Source: WTFV01 sp965203525
GTDB taxonomy: Bacteria; Acidobacteriota; Vicinamibacteria; Vicinamibacterales; UBA8438
Assembly (NCBI GenBank): GCA_965203525.1
Contig: OZ241898.1
Location: 310,001 to 374,000 of the forward strand
Direction: 5' to 3'
DNA length: 64,000 nt
Below the pieces are notes generated by a model. The model made no database searches. It saw only the letters and a program-made list of their open reading frames with translations, and was not told the origin of the DNA. The translations under genes and the position numbers were made by a program. This document shows, piece after piece, positions 46,249 to 54,233 of this stretch; position 1 is the first letter of the stretch, and every line of letters starts with the position of its first letter.

Positions 46249-47229
46249 ATGACGTACGCGGTGCGCATTCACGAAACCGGCGGCCCGGAGGTCCTGCGCT
46301 GGGAGGCGGTCGACGTTCCCGATCCCGGACCGGGCGAGGCGGTGGTCCGCCAGACCGCGGCCGGCCTCAACTTCATCGACGTCTATTTTCGGACCGGCCT
46401 CTATCCGGCGCCTGCGTTTCCGGCGACGATCGGCAACGAAGGCGCGGGCGTGGTCGAGGCGGTCGGCGCCGGGGTGACCGAGGTGGCGGCCGGCGACCGG
46501 GTCGCCTACTGCATGAGTCTGGGCAGCTACGCCCAGCGGCGGATCGTCGCGTCGAAGCAACTGGTGAAGCTCCCGGACGGAATCAGCGACGAGCAGGCGG
46601 CGGCGGTCATGCTCAAGGGCTGCACGGTGCAGTACCTGATCCGGCGCACGCACGCGGTGCGGCCGGGCGAGACGGTCCTCTTCCACGCGGCGGCGGGCGG
46701 GTGCGGCCTGATCGCCTGCCAGTGGCTGAAGCATCTCGGCGCCACCGTCATCGGCACCGTCGGCACCCGCGAGAAGGCGGAGCTGGCGAAGGCGCACGGC
46801 TGCGATCATCCGATCGTCTACACGGAGGAGTGCTTCGTCGACCGCGTGCGGGAACTGACCGGCGGCGAGGGCGTTCCGGTGGTCTACGACTCGGTGGGCA
46901 AGGACACGTTCGACGATTCGCTCCGCTGCCTGCGGCCGCGCGGGCTGATGGTAAGCTTCGGCAACGCGTCGGGCGCCGTCGAGCCGTTCGCGCCGGCGAT
47001 CCTCGCCGCGCGGGGCTCCCTGTTTCTGACCCGTCCGACCCTGGCCACCTACACGGCGACGCGCAAGGAACTCGAGGCGACGACGGCGGAGCTGTTCGAC
47101 GTCGTCGGCCGCGGCGCGGTGCGGATCGAGGTCAACCAGACGTACGCGCTCCGGGACGCCGCGCAGGCGCATCGCGATCTGGAGGCGCGGAAGACCACCG
47201 GATCGACGGTGCTGCTGACCGGCGCGTAG
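46249..47229 (+). CDS. NADPH:quinone oxidoreductase, zeta-crystallin type
   Basis: A 326-residue zinc-free medium-chain dehydrogenase/reductase. It has GLNFIDVYFRTGLYPAP, the catalytic-region IGNEGAGVVEAVG, and the NADPH fold HAAAGGCGLIACQWLKHLGA (modified GGxG). It reduces quinones by one or two electrons and may protect against oxidative stress. ATG 46249 is preceded by GGAG at 10 nt. It is divergent from the TonB gene across a repeat-containing gap. Confidence 0.87.
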   Translation: MTYAVRIHETGGPEVLRWEAVDVPDPGPGEAVVRQTAAGLNFIDVYFRTGLYPAPAFPATIGNEGAGVVEAVGAGVTEVAAGDRVAYCMSLGSYAQRRIVASKQLVKLPDGISDEQAAAVMLKGCTVQYLIRRTHAVRPGETVLFHAAAGGCGLIACQWLKHLGATVIGTVGTREKAELAKAHGCDHPIVYTEECFVDRVRELTGGEGVPVVYDSVGKDTFDDSLRCLRPRGLMVSFGNASGAVEPFAPAILAARGSLFLTRPTLATYTATRKELEATTAELFDVVGRGAVRIEVNQTYALRDAAQAHRDLEARKTTGSTVLLTGA

Positions 47230-47386
47230 CCGCCGGCACGCACCTTGCGCGCGGCCGTTCGACCCTGGCGGACCCGGAGTTTTCTTCGAGGTTCGCCGGC
47301 CCGCCGGCGGCCTGTCCCGCGCGATGCGGGCGCGGCGCCGGCCGATGCGGAGTGGTGTTGGACGTTTCGACCATCAGGAGGAGAAC

Positions 47387-47860
47387 ATGCGGACTCGCGG
47401 AAACGGATTCGTCTTCGTCGCCGGCATCGTCGTCGGCGTGCTCGTCTCCGGCGTGGCGGCCGCGGTGAACGCCACGCAGGATTCCTCGCCCCGCGCCATC
47501 AACCTGCCCGGCCGCACCACGACCGCGCCGTTCAGCGACGCGGTGCTGGCCGGCGACACGCTGTACGTCGCCGGCCGCCTCGGAATGGACCCGCGGACCG
47601 GCCGGCCGCCGGCGACCGCCGAGCAGGAGGCGCGCAACGTCCTCGACGGCATCCGGGCAGTGCTGGCCGAGGCCGGCATGACGATGGACGACCTGGTCAA
47701 CGTGCAGGTCTTCTGCTCGGACGTTTCGCTCTACGGCGCCTTCAACGGCGTGTACCGCGAGTACTTCGACGACGATCCGCCGGCCCGCGCGTTCCTCGGC
47801 TCCGGCCCGCTGCTGTTCGGGGCGCGCTTCGAGGTGACGGGGATCGCGGTCAGGGGATGA
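47387..47860 (+). CDS. exported RidA/YjgF-family protein
   Basis: A 157-residue protein with an N-terminal hydrophobic signal (VFVAGIVVGVLVSGVAAA, about 9-26) and a RidA domain: APFSDAVLAGDTLYVAGRLG, LAEAGMTMDDLVNVQVF and the terminal FEVTGIAV. RidA proteins are normally cytoplasmic 2-aminoacrylate deaminases; export is unusual and suggests a different substrate. AGGAGGAG precedes ATG 47387. Its stop overlaps the FGE-like gene start (ATGA). Confidence 0.8.
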   Translation: MRTRGNGFVFVAGIVVGVLVSGVAAAVNATQDSSPRAINLPGRTTTAPFSDAVLAGDTLYVAGRLGMDPRTGRPPATAEQEARNVLDGIRAVLAEAGMTMDDLVNVQVFCSDVSLYGAFNGVYREYFDDDPPARAFLGSGPLLFGARFEVTGIAVRG

Positions 47861-48684
47861 GCGCCGGGATGCGGCTCCCCGCCTCGTTGCGGTGCGCGTG
47901 CGCGGGGGCGGCGGTCGTGCTCGGTCTGGCCGCCGTCCGGGGCGCCGCGGGGCAGATCGAGCTGCCGTGGGTGACGATCCCGGCCGGGACCTTCCGGATG
48001 GGGTGCGTGCCGAACGACGCCGCGTGCCTCGACAGCGAACGGCCGCGTCACGAGGTGACCCTCTCGACGTTCGAGCTGCTGGCGACGGAGGTGACCGTCG
48101 GCCAGTATGCCCGGTTCGTCGCGGCGACCGGCGCCGGCCGGCCGGCGCCGCCCGGGTTCGCGCAGACGTCCGATCATCCCGTCGTGCACCTGACGTGGCA
48201 TGCCGCCGCGGCCTTCTGCGACTGGGTCGGCGGCCGCCTGCCGACCGAGGCGGAGTGGGAGTACGCGGCGCGGGCCGGGCACGACGGGCGCCTCTACTGG
48301 TGGGGTGACGAGTTGACGCGCGACTACGCCAACTTCGGCGCCCGGCAGTGCTGCGGCGGTGCCACCGGCGGCGCCGACGCGTGGCTGAACACGGCTCCGG
48401 TGGGTTCCTTCCCGCCCAACGAATTCGGGCTCCACGACATGACCGGCAACGTCTGGGAGTGGGTGGACGGCTGGATCACCGGCGCCTACCCGGACGGGCC
48501 GCGCACCGACCCGCGGCCGGCCGAAACGGGCTACCTGCGCGTCCTGCGCGGCGCGTCCTGGCTCAACTTCCCGGCCGTGCTGCGGCTCTCGGTGCGCCTT
48601 CCCTTCGCGGCCGACGGGCACACGAGCAACGTCGGCGCGCGGTGCGCGCGGGAGCCCCGCGGCCTCGTCGTCTCCGCCGCATGA
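47857..48684 (+). CDS. exported formylglycine-generating-enzyme-like protein
   Basis: A 275-residue protein with signal peptide (about 1-32) and an FGE-sulfatase/SUMF1 domain: WVTIPAGTFRMGCVPND, EVTVGQYARFV, GGRLPTEAEWEYAARAG, DMTGNVWEWVDGW and a Cys in VGARCAREP. True FGE enzymes need a Cys pair near the C-terminus; only part of that is visible, so it may be a non-catalytic ligand-binding member. Coupled to the exported RidA gene. Confidence 0.8.
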   Translation: MSAGMRLPASLRCACAGAAVVLGLAAVRGAAGQIELPWVTIPAGTFRMGCVPNDAACLDSERPRHEVTLSTFELLATEVTVGQYARFVAATGAGRPAPPGFAQTSDHPVVHLTWHAAAAFCDWVGGRLPTEAEWEYAARAGHDGRLYWWGDELTRDYANFGARQCCGGATGGADAWLNTAPVGSFPPNEFGLHDMTGNVWEWVDGWITGAYPDGPRTDPRPAETGYLRVLRGASWLNFPAVLRLSVRLPFAADGHTSNVGARCAREPRGLVVSAA

Positions 48685-48763
48685 CGGGGCGAGAGGCCGG
48701 GAGCCGGCGCTGCGTTCGGGGGAGCGGATCGGCGGCGGCGATCGCGGCGGCGCGCTCGGCGCG

Positions 48764-48792
48764 TTGACACCTTGCGGACGCACGGTTAGCAT
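48764..48792 (+). promoter_or_regulatory. promoter of the ThDP-enzyme gene
   Basis: TTGACA (48764-48769) and TAGCAT (48787-48792) with an ideal 17-bp spacer. The predicted leader to ATG 48876 is about 77 nt. Confidence 0.75.
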
Positions 48793-48875
48793 GCCGTCCG
48801 TCCGTGGCGGGCGGCGCGCGGCCCCCGCGACCGGCGGCGCGAACCCGGCGGCGGAATCAGCGTGCGGAGGATCCG

Positions 48876-50831
48876 ATGAAGACGAAGACGCGCAACGCGC
48901 AACGGTCCGGCGGCACGGCGGCGGGGTCACGGCGCGCGTTCATGCGCCAGGCGGTCCTGGGCGGGGCGGGCGCCACGGCGGCCGCGCTCGGCGCGGGCCG
49001 CGCCGCCGGAGCGGCCGAGGAAGACGTCAGGCCGATCGCCATTCCGAGCGAGTTCGAGAAGGCCCGGGAGGCCCCGCTGCCGGAGGTCGACTTCCCGATG
49101 TCCGGCGCGCAGGTGTTCGCGCGCGCCTGCAAGGAAGAAGGCGTCAAGGCGCTGTTCTGCTGCCCCGGCAACTACGACGTGGTGCATGCGATGGGCGACA
49201 CCGGCATCCCGACCTATTCGGGGCGCCACGAAGGGTCGCTGTGTCACGCGGCCGACGCCTTCTGCCGCGCGACCGGCGAGGTGGCCGCGGCGTCCGGCAC
49301 CGAGGGGCCCGGCTTCACCGACATGATCTGCGCCGTCTCGGCCGCCAGCGCGGCCCGCTCGCCGGTTCTCGTTCTCGCCAGCAACAAGACGATCTTCGCC
49401 GAGGACACCGAGCAGGGCATCCAGGATCAGCAGCAGCAGCCGCTGACCGAGGGCATCAGGAAGTACGGCAAGCGGCTCATCAATCCGGCGCGGACCTGGG
49501 AGTACGCCGGCTACGCGTTCCGGCAGCTCAAGAGCGGCGTCCCGAAGCCGGTGCACCTGGACTTCCCGGCCGAGATCGCCCGCGCCCGGTTCACCGACCC
49601 GACCGACGTCGAGTACTTCTACGACAAGACCCGGTACCGCACCGACACGCGGCCCCATCCCGACCCGCGCGCGATAGACCGGGCGGTCCGGCTGTTGCGG
49701 AGCGCCGAGCGGCCGGTCATCGTGTCGAGCAACGGCGTCCTCTACGGCAGGGCCTGGGACGCGTTGCGGGAGCTGGCCGAGCGCGCGCACGTCCCGGTCG
49801 TCGAGTCGGGGGCGATGAAGGGGCAGTTCCCGGCCGACCACGAGCTGTCCGCCGACGCGGCGCCGACGGCGCTGATGAGCGCGGACGTCGTCCTGCTCGT
49901 GGGCCAGTACTGCATGCCGACGCTGGGCGAGTTCGCCTTCGGTCCCGACGCGCGCTACGTCCGGATCGACCCGGGGGCCGAGGACGTCGGGCGCAACCTG
50001 CCGATCGACGTCGGCATCGTCAGCGACGAGCGGGCCGCGCTGGAGGCGCTGGCCGGCGCGATGCCGCGCCAGCGGCGCGACGCGTGGGTGGCCGAGGTGG
50101 CCGCCGCCCGCGCGGCGTTCGAGGCGGAGAACGAGGAGTACTACCGGACCGGACTGGGGTACGCCGACGCGGTGCACCCCGCGGTCATCGCGAAGGAGCT
50201 GGCCGACTTCCTGCACCACGGCGACCTGCCGCCGGACCGCACCACGATCCTGCAGGGCGGCTACGGCATCGCCCGCTACACGCGGCGCTACCTGCGGGCG
50301 TTCCGCCCGGCGCAGATCGTCAACGGCGCCTATCAGTACGGGGCGATCGGGCCGGACGTCGGCTACACCCTCGGCGTCGCGGCGGCGGTCCGCCACGGCG
50401 CCGGCGCGCAGGCGGGCTTCGGGGGCCATCCGGTGATCGGCATCACCGGCGACGGCGGCTTCGGCTACACCGCGATGGAGGTCGAAACGCTGTCCAAGTA
50501 CCGCTTCCCGGCCGTGATCGTCGTCTACAACAACAACGCGTGGGGGACGTGGACCGGCCAGCGCAACAACGCCATCGGACTGCCGGTGCACCTGTTCCAG
50601 GAGAACCTGCGCTACGACAGGCTCGGCGAGGCGCTCGGGGCGCACGGCGAGTACGTCACGCGGCCGGACGAGATGCGGCCGGCGCTCGAACGCGCGTACC
50701 AGGTGGCGCTCGACGAGAGCCGGCCGAGCGTCGTCAACGTGCAGGCCAAGAAGGAATTCTGGCTGCGCGATCGGTACCCGCCCGGGTTCCTCGGCAAGAT
50801 CGAGCCGGGCGTGATGTCCTACTACCATTAG
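48876..50831 (+). CDS. Tat-exported thiamine-diphosphate-dependent enzyme, ALS-like
   Basis: A 651-residue protein. The N-terminus has a twin-arginine signal (SRRAFMRQAVLGGAG, about 18-32). The PYR domain has the activating Glu in SGRHEGSLCHAADAF, and the PP domain has TGDGGFGYTAMEVETL with the paired Asn in VVYNNNAWG, the ThDP-Mg motif. All cofactor residues appear intact. The family includes acetolactate synthase and oxalyl-CoA decarboxylase, which are cytoplasmic, so export of a folded cofactor enzyme is unusual. Substrate unknown. It has its own promoter and GGAGG at 6 nt. Confidence 0.83.
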   Translation: MKTKTRNAQRSGGTAAGSRRAFMRQAVLGGAGATAAALGAGRAAGAAEEDVRPIAIPSEFEKAREAPLPEVDFPMSGAQVFARACKEEGVKALFCCPGNYDVVHAMGDTGIPTYSGRHEGSLCHAADAFCRATGEVAAASGTEGPGFTDMICAVSAASAARSPVLVLASNKTIFAEDTEQGIQDQQQQPLTEGIRKYGKRLINPARTWEYAGYAFRQLKSGVPKPVHLDFPAEIARARFTDPTDVEYFYDKTRYRTDTRPHPDPRAIDRAVRLLRSAERPVIVSSNGVLYGRAWDALRELAERAHVPVVESGAMKGQFPADHELSADAAPTALMSADVVLLVGQYCMPTLGEFAFGPDARYVRIDPGAEDVGRNLPIDVGIVSDERAALEALAGAMPRQRRDAWVAEVAAARAAFEAENEEYYRTGLGYADAVHPAVIAKELADFLHHGDLPPDRTTILQGGYGIARYTRRYLRAFRPAQIVNGAYQYGAIGPDVGYTLGVAAAVRHGAGAQAGFGGHPVIGITGDGGFGYTAMEVETLSKYRFPAVIVVYNNNAWGTWTGQRNNAIGLPVHLFQENLRYDRLGEALGAHGEYVTRPDEMRPALERAYQVALDESRPSVVNVQAKKEFWLRDRYPPGFLGKIEPGVMSYYH

Positions 50832-50834
50832 TTG

Positions 50835-51419
50835 GTGGAGCGACGGCAGGGCGTTCGAACGGCGGGGCGCGGGCCGGCGCAGGACCGCGCGTCCGGCGTG
50901 CGCGGCGGGGGGCGCGCGCCGGCGGGGGCGGCGGCCCGGCGCGGCTCGGCGCGCGCCGGCGTCTCCGAGGTGCGGGCCCGACTGCAGGAGTACGCCGCGC
51001 GGGGCGTCTTCCGCGGTCTGGCCGAACGGCCGGCCCGCCGCGGGCGGTACGAGTTCACGTTCCGCTGGCTGGCGCCGTCGCCGTTCACGTTGCGCTACGA
51101 CCCCGCGTCCGGCACGCTCGCGTTCCCGGACCTGCTTCCGAACGTGCCTGCGCGGTCTTCCCTCGCGGCCGCGTTGCGCCGGTTCGTCCGGGGCCGCGCC
51201 GCGGCCGGTCTGCCGGCCCACCGCCGGGTCGATCCGGAGCGCGCCGGCGTCCGCTGCTTCGTCCGGCGGGCCGCCCTGTCGCTCGAGGTGGTGGCCCGCG
51301 AGGACCAGCACGGCTACGGCGTGAACCGGGCGGTGAACCTGGTCCACGAGATCTTCATGCATCTGCACGTCTACTTTCCCGAGTACATGTGGGAGAACTT
51401 CGATGCGCCGCAGGAATGA
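50835..51419 (+). CDS. conserved protein of unknown function
   Basis: About 194 residues from GTG 50835 (TTG 50832 is equally possible). The first 45 residues are Gly/Ala/Arg-rich and may be non-coding; the rest is well-behaved: VRARLQEYAARGVFRG, YEFTFRWLAPSPFTLRYDP, FPDLLPNVPARS and NLVHEIFMHLHVYFPEYMWENF. I do not recognise the family. It lies three bases after the ThDP gene and overlaps the cytochrome gene by 17 bases, so it is part of that operon. Confidence 0.55.
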   Translation: MERRQGVRTAGRGPAQDRASGVRGGGRAPAGAAARRGSARAGVSEVRARLQEYAARGVFRGLAERPARRGRYEFTFRWLAPSPFTLRYDPASGTLAFPDLLPNVPARSSLAAALRRFVRGRAAAGLPAHRRVDPERAGVRCFVRRAALSLEVVAREDQHGYGVNRAVNLVHEIFMHLHVYFPEYMWENFDAPQE

Positions 51420-51945
51420 GCACGCCAACCCGTTGCGCCCGGCCCGCCGCCGGCCGGGGCGCTTCACGACCCCGACTCCGCCGGCCCCGACACCGCCGGC
51501 GGTGTCGCATCCGGTCCGCCGCCGGGGGCGCTTCGTGACCGGGCCGGCCGCCACCCGCTTCGCGCTGGCCGGCGCGCTGCTGGCGACCGCCGCCGGCGCC
51601 GGCGCGCAGGAGCATCCCGTGGCCCCGCAAGAGCATGCGGACGCGCAGGCGCTCGAGAACCCCGTCGAGGCGACGCGGGCGTCGCTGGCGACCGGACGGC
51701 AGCGCTACGTCTTCCTGTGCCGGCAGTGTCACGGCAACCGGGGCAGGGGCGACGGCGACATGTCGCACGCGGGAGGCACCCCGTCCGACTTCACCGACGA
51801 CGTCTGGCAGCACGGCGCGAGCGACGGCGAGATCTTCACGGTGATCCGGGATGGCGTGTCCGCCGACATGCAGGGGTACGGGAATCAGTTGCGTGACGAG
51901 GACATCTGGCACCTCGTCAACTACGTCAAGAGCCTGTCCCGATGA
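51403..51945 (+). CDS. exported c-type cytochrome, single haem
   Basis: A 180-residue protein with one CxxCH motif (CRQCH, 106-110) followed by GNRGRGDGDMSHAGG and a distal Met in DMQGYGNQLRDEDIWHLVNY, typical of class I cytochrome c. The hydrophobic signal (RFALAGALLATAAGAGA) starts only at about residue 52. The preceding 50 residues are Arg/Pro-rich and contain an in-frame 69-bp repeat, so the true start may be further in. The stop codon lies in another X block. It probably transfers electrons for the periplasmic enzymes upstream. Confidence 0.82.
   Translation: MRRRNEHANPLRPARRRPGRFTTPTPPAPTPPAVSHPVRRRGRFVTGPAATRFALAGALLATAAGAGAQEHPVAPQEHADAQALENPVEATRASLATGRQRYVFLCRQCHGNRGRGDGDMSHAGGTPSDFTDDVWQHGASDGEIFTVIRDGVSADMQGYGNQLRDEDIWHLVNYVKSLSR
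51444..51540 (+). repeat. X-Y-X direct repeat, 69-bp offset, in cytochrome 5' region
   Basis: CGCCGGCCGGGGCGCTTCACGACC-type block ending at 51471 recurs ending at 51540 (CGCCGCCGGGGGCGCTTCGT). It encodes RRRPGRFTT and VRRRGRFVT 23 residues apart. Confidence 0.65.
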
Positions 51946-52043
51946 GCCGGATGCGCGTTCCCCCGGCGGCCGGATGCTCGACGTCGGGCCGGACGGCGCG
52001 CTGGTACGTCCCGATGAGCCGGATGCGCGTTCCCCCGGCGGCC
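51936..52043. repeat. X-Y-X: perfect 36-bp repeat with 36-bp Y at cytochrome stop
   Basis: GTCCCGATGAGCCGGATGCG and the next 16 bases (51936-51971) contain the last codons and stop of the cytochrome gene and recur exactly at 52008-52043. Y (51972-52007) is 36 bp and unique. This is the cleanest example of the family: 36/36/36. Confidence 0.9.
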
Positions 52044-52126
52044 GCCCCGGCCGTCCCGCCGCATGCTCTCCCGCCGCGCGCCGCTTCTGCGCCGCGGGGC
52101 GCCGCGCCGCCGCCGCGAGGTCGGAC

Positions 52127-52609
52127 GTGAGCCGCGCCGTCCGCTATCGCCCGTTGCGGCCGGGCGAGGCGGCCGCCGTCTCGGCGCTGATCCGCGCGTC
52201 GTTCGACGAGTTCATCGGCCCGGACTACACCGACGAGGGGATCGCCGAGTTCCGCGGGTTCGTCGCCCCCGGGGCCCTGGAGGCGCGCACCGGCGAGGAC
52301 CATTTCATCCGCGTGGCGACGGTCGACGGCGCCCTGGCCGGCATGATCGAGATGCGCCAGAACAACCACGTGGCGCTCCTCTTCGTCGACAAGGCGCACC
52401 AGCGTCGCGGCATCGCGAAGGGGCTGCTGCGCGCGGCGCTCGCCGACGCCCGCGCCGCCGCCCCGGACCTCGAACGGGTGACCGTCAACTCGTCGCGCTA
52501 CGGCGTGCCGGCCTACGAGAAGCTCGGTTTCCGGCAGACCGGCCCGGAGCGGGCGGTCAACGGCATCGTCTTCATCCCGATGGCGATGCAGCTCGACGCG
52601 GATCTCTGA
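52127..52609 (+). CDS. GNAT family N-acetyltransferase
   Basis: A 160-residue acetyltransferase. RPLRPGEAAAVSALIRASF opens the fold; VALLFVDKAHQRRGIAKGLL carries the acetyl-CoA loop (QRRGIAKG); VTVNSSRYGVPAYEKLGF is the C-terminal motif. Substrate unknown. GTG 52127 follows GCGAGG. It lies just after the duplicated cytochrome end and two bases before the aminotransferase gene. Confidence 0.82.
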   Translation: MSRAVRYRPLRPGEAAAVSALIRASFDEFIGPDYTDEGIAEFRGFVAPGALEARTGEDHFIRVATVDGALAGMIEMRQNNHVALLFVDKAHQRRGIAKGLLRAALADARAAAPDLERVTVNSSRYGVPAYEKLGFRQTGPERAVNGIVFIPMAMQLDADL

Positions 52610-52611
52610 GC

Positions 52612-53775
52612 GTGCGGGTCCCGTTTCTCGACCTGGCCGCCCAGTTGGAGACCACGCGGCCGGAGGTCGAGCGGGCGCTGCTCGACGTCGTCGCCTCCGG
52701 CCGCTACGTCGGCGGCCCGGTGCTCGAGGCGTTCGAGCGGGCGATGGCGGACTACGTCGGCGTCGGGCACGCGGTCGGGGTCTCGTCGGGCACCGACGCG
52801 CTGCTCGTCTCGCTGATGGCTCTCGATGTCGGCCCCGGCGACCTGGTCGTCACGACCCCCTACTCGTTCTTCGCCACCGCCGGGACGGTCGCCCGGCTCG
52901 GCGCGGATCCGGTTTTCGTCGACGTCGACCCGCGGACGTTCGGCATCGACCCCGCGCGTCTGGCCGACTGGTTCGAGCGCGAGGCGGAGCGCCGGTCACG
53001 CGTCAAGGCGATCGTGCCGGCGCACCTGTTCGGGCAATGCGCCGACATGGCGCCCATCCTGGAGCTGGCCGCGGCGCACGGGATTCCCGTCGTCGAGGAC
53101 GCGGCGCAGGCGCTCGGCGCGCGGTATCCCGGCGGTACGGGCGGCGAGCGGCCGGCCGGCAGCATGGGGACGCTCGGCTGCTTCTCTTTCTATCCCGCCA
53201 AGAACCTGGGGGCCATGGGGGACGCCGGCCTGGTGGTCACGGCGGACGCCGCGCTGGCGGAGCGGGTGCGCCGGCTGCGCAACCACGGCGCGCAGGCCGC
53301 GTACCGGCATTCGGAGGTGGGAGGCAATTTCCGTCTCGACACGCTGCAGGCGGCGATCCTCCACGCCAAGCTGCCGCATCTCGACGGTTGGCACGCCCGG
53401 CGCCGCGAGCGCGCCGCGTACTACGACGAGCGCCTGACGGTTCCGGGCGTGGAGCGGCCCGCGGCCGTCTGGGGCCGCGGGCGCCACACCTACCACCAGT
53501 ACGTGATCCGCGTGCCGGCCCGCCGGGACGCGCTGCGCGCCCACCTTGCGGCGCAGAGGATCGACACGAGGGTCCACTATCCGGTCCCGCTCCACCGGCA
53601 GCCCTGTTTCCACCGCCTCGGCCATGCCGAGGGGGCGTTTCCCCACGGCGAGGACGCCGCCGCCCGTTCGCTGGCGCTGCCGATCTACCCCGAGCTGACG
53701 CCGGCGATGCAGGATCGCGTGATCGAGGAAATCGCGGCGTTCCATGAGTCCGACGACGTGCGGGAAGCTCGATGA
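52612..53775 (+). CDS. DegT/DnrJ/EryC1/StrS aminotransferase
   Basis: A 387-residue PLP-dependent sugar aminotransferase. VSSGTDALLVSLMALDV and VVTTPYSFFATAGTV are family landmarks, the PLP Asp is in VVEDAAQALGA (Asp163) and the Schiff-base Lys in FSFYPAKNLGAMGDAG (Lys197). It makes amino sugars for surface polysaccharides from keto-sugar nucleotides. GTG 52612 is two bases after the GNAT stop; the pair may make an N-acetylated amino sugar. Confidence 0.9.
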   Translation: MRVPFLDLAAQLETTRPEVERALLDVVASGRYVGGPVLEAFERAMADYVGVGHAVGVSSGTDALLVSLMALDVGPGDLVVTTPYSFFATAGTVARLGADPVFVDVDPRTFGIDPARLADWFEREAERRSRVKAIVPAHLFGQCADMAPILELAAAHGIPVVEDAAQALGARYPGGTGGERPAGSMGTLGCFSFYPAKNLGAMGDAGLVVTADAALAERVRRLRNHGAQAAYRHSEVGGNFRLDTLQAAILHAKLPHLDGWHARRRERAAYYDERLTVPGVERPAAVWGRGRHTYHQYVIRVPARRDALRAHLAAQRIDTRVHYPVPLHRQPCFHRLGHAEGAFPHGEDAAARSLALPIYPELTPAMQDRVIEEIAAFHESDDVREAR

Positions 53776-53862
53776 CGGCCGGCGCCGCGGCCGGCGCGGC
53801 GGACTGCCTGGACGACGACCACGCCTCGGTGGCGGTGCTGCTGCCGGGTTCCTCCGACGGAC

Positions 53863-54162
53863 TCAATCCACCGGATTCCAGACCCGGCCGAATCCGAAGC
53901 CGCTGAAGTCCTTCACGTTGGCCGTGGCGAAATCGGTGACGCCCTGCCGGCGCAGCGAGAGCGCCAGGCGGGCGTCGCAGATCCGCCGCCGCCCGAAGGC
54001 CGGATCGGCCATCCGGGGCCAGAGCTCGTCGTGCAGCGCCATGCTGTCCGGGTCGAAGCCGAGCAGCATCCACCGCGGGTGGCGGCGGTAGGCCTGGACG
54101 ACCTCGACGGCCGCCGCGGCCCCCAGCGGGTTGACGAGCGCGCCGAAATCGGTCTTGCAAAC
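53863..54162 (-). pseudogene. 5'-truncated PIN-domain (VapC-like) toxin gene
   Basis: The minus-strand frame reads ALVNPLGAAAAVEVVQAY, RHPRWMLLGFDPDS, then DARLALSLRRQGVTDFATAN and VKDFSGFGFGRVWNPVD. The C-terminal part is typical of PIN ribonucleases (DARLA with GVTDFATANVKDF). The first about 40 residues, including the first catalytic Asp, are missing; the sequence there is the Oar promoter region. No antitoxin gene is seen. It is probably a remnant interrupted when the Oar locus arrived or was duplicated. Confidence 0.6.
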
Positions 54163-54183
54163 CGCGGGCGTTTGCGCTACGTT
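54131..54183 (+). promoter_or_regulatory. promoter region of first Oar gene with GTTTGC repeat
   Basis: The block CCGAAATCGGTCTTGCAAAC is shared with the region before the second Oar gene (about 57588). Possible -35 TTGCAA (54156) and -10 TACGTT (54178). GCAAAC (54157) and GTTTGC (54170) form an inverted repeat with a 7-bp centre. CGTTGCGCTTTC is also shared by both genes. Confidence 0.4.
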
Positions 54184-54233
54184 GCGCTTTCTTGGCGTAT
54201 CGATCGTTTCGGTCGCGGAAGGAGGATGGAACA

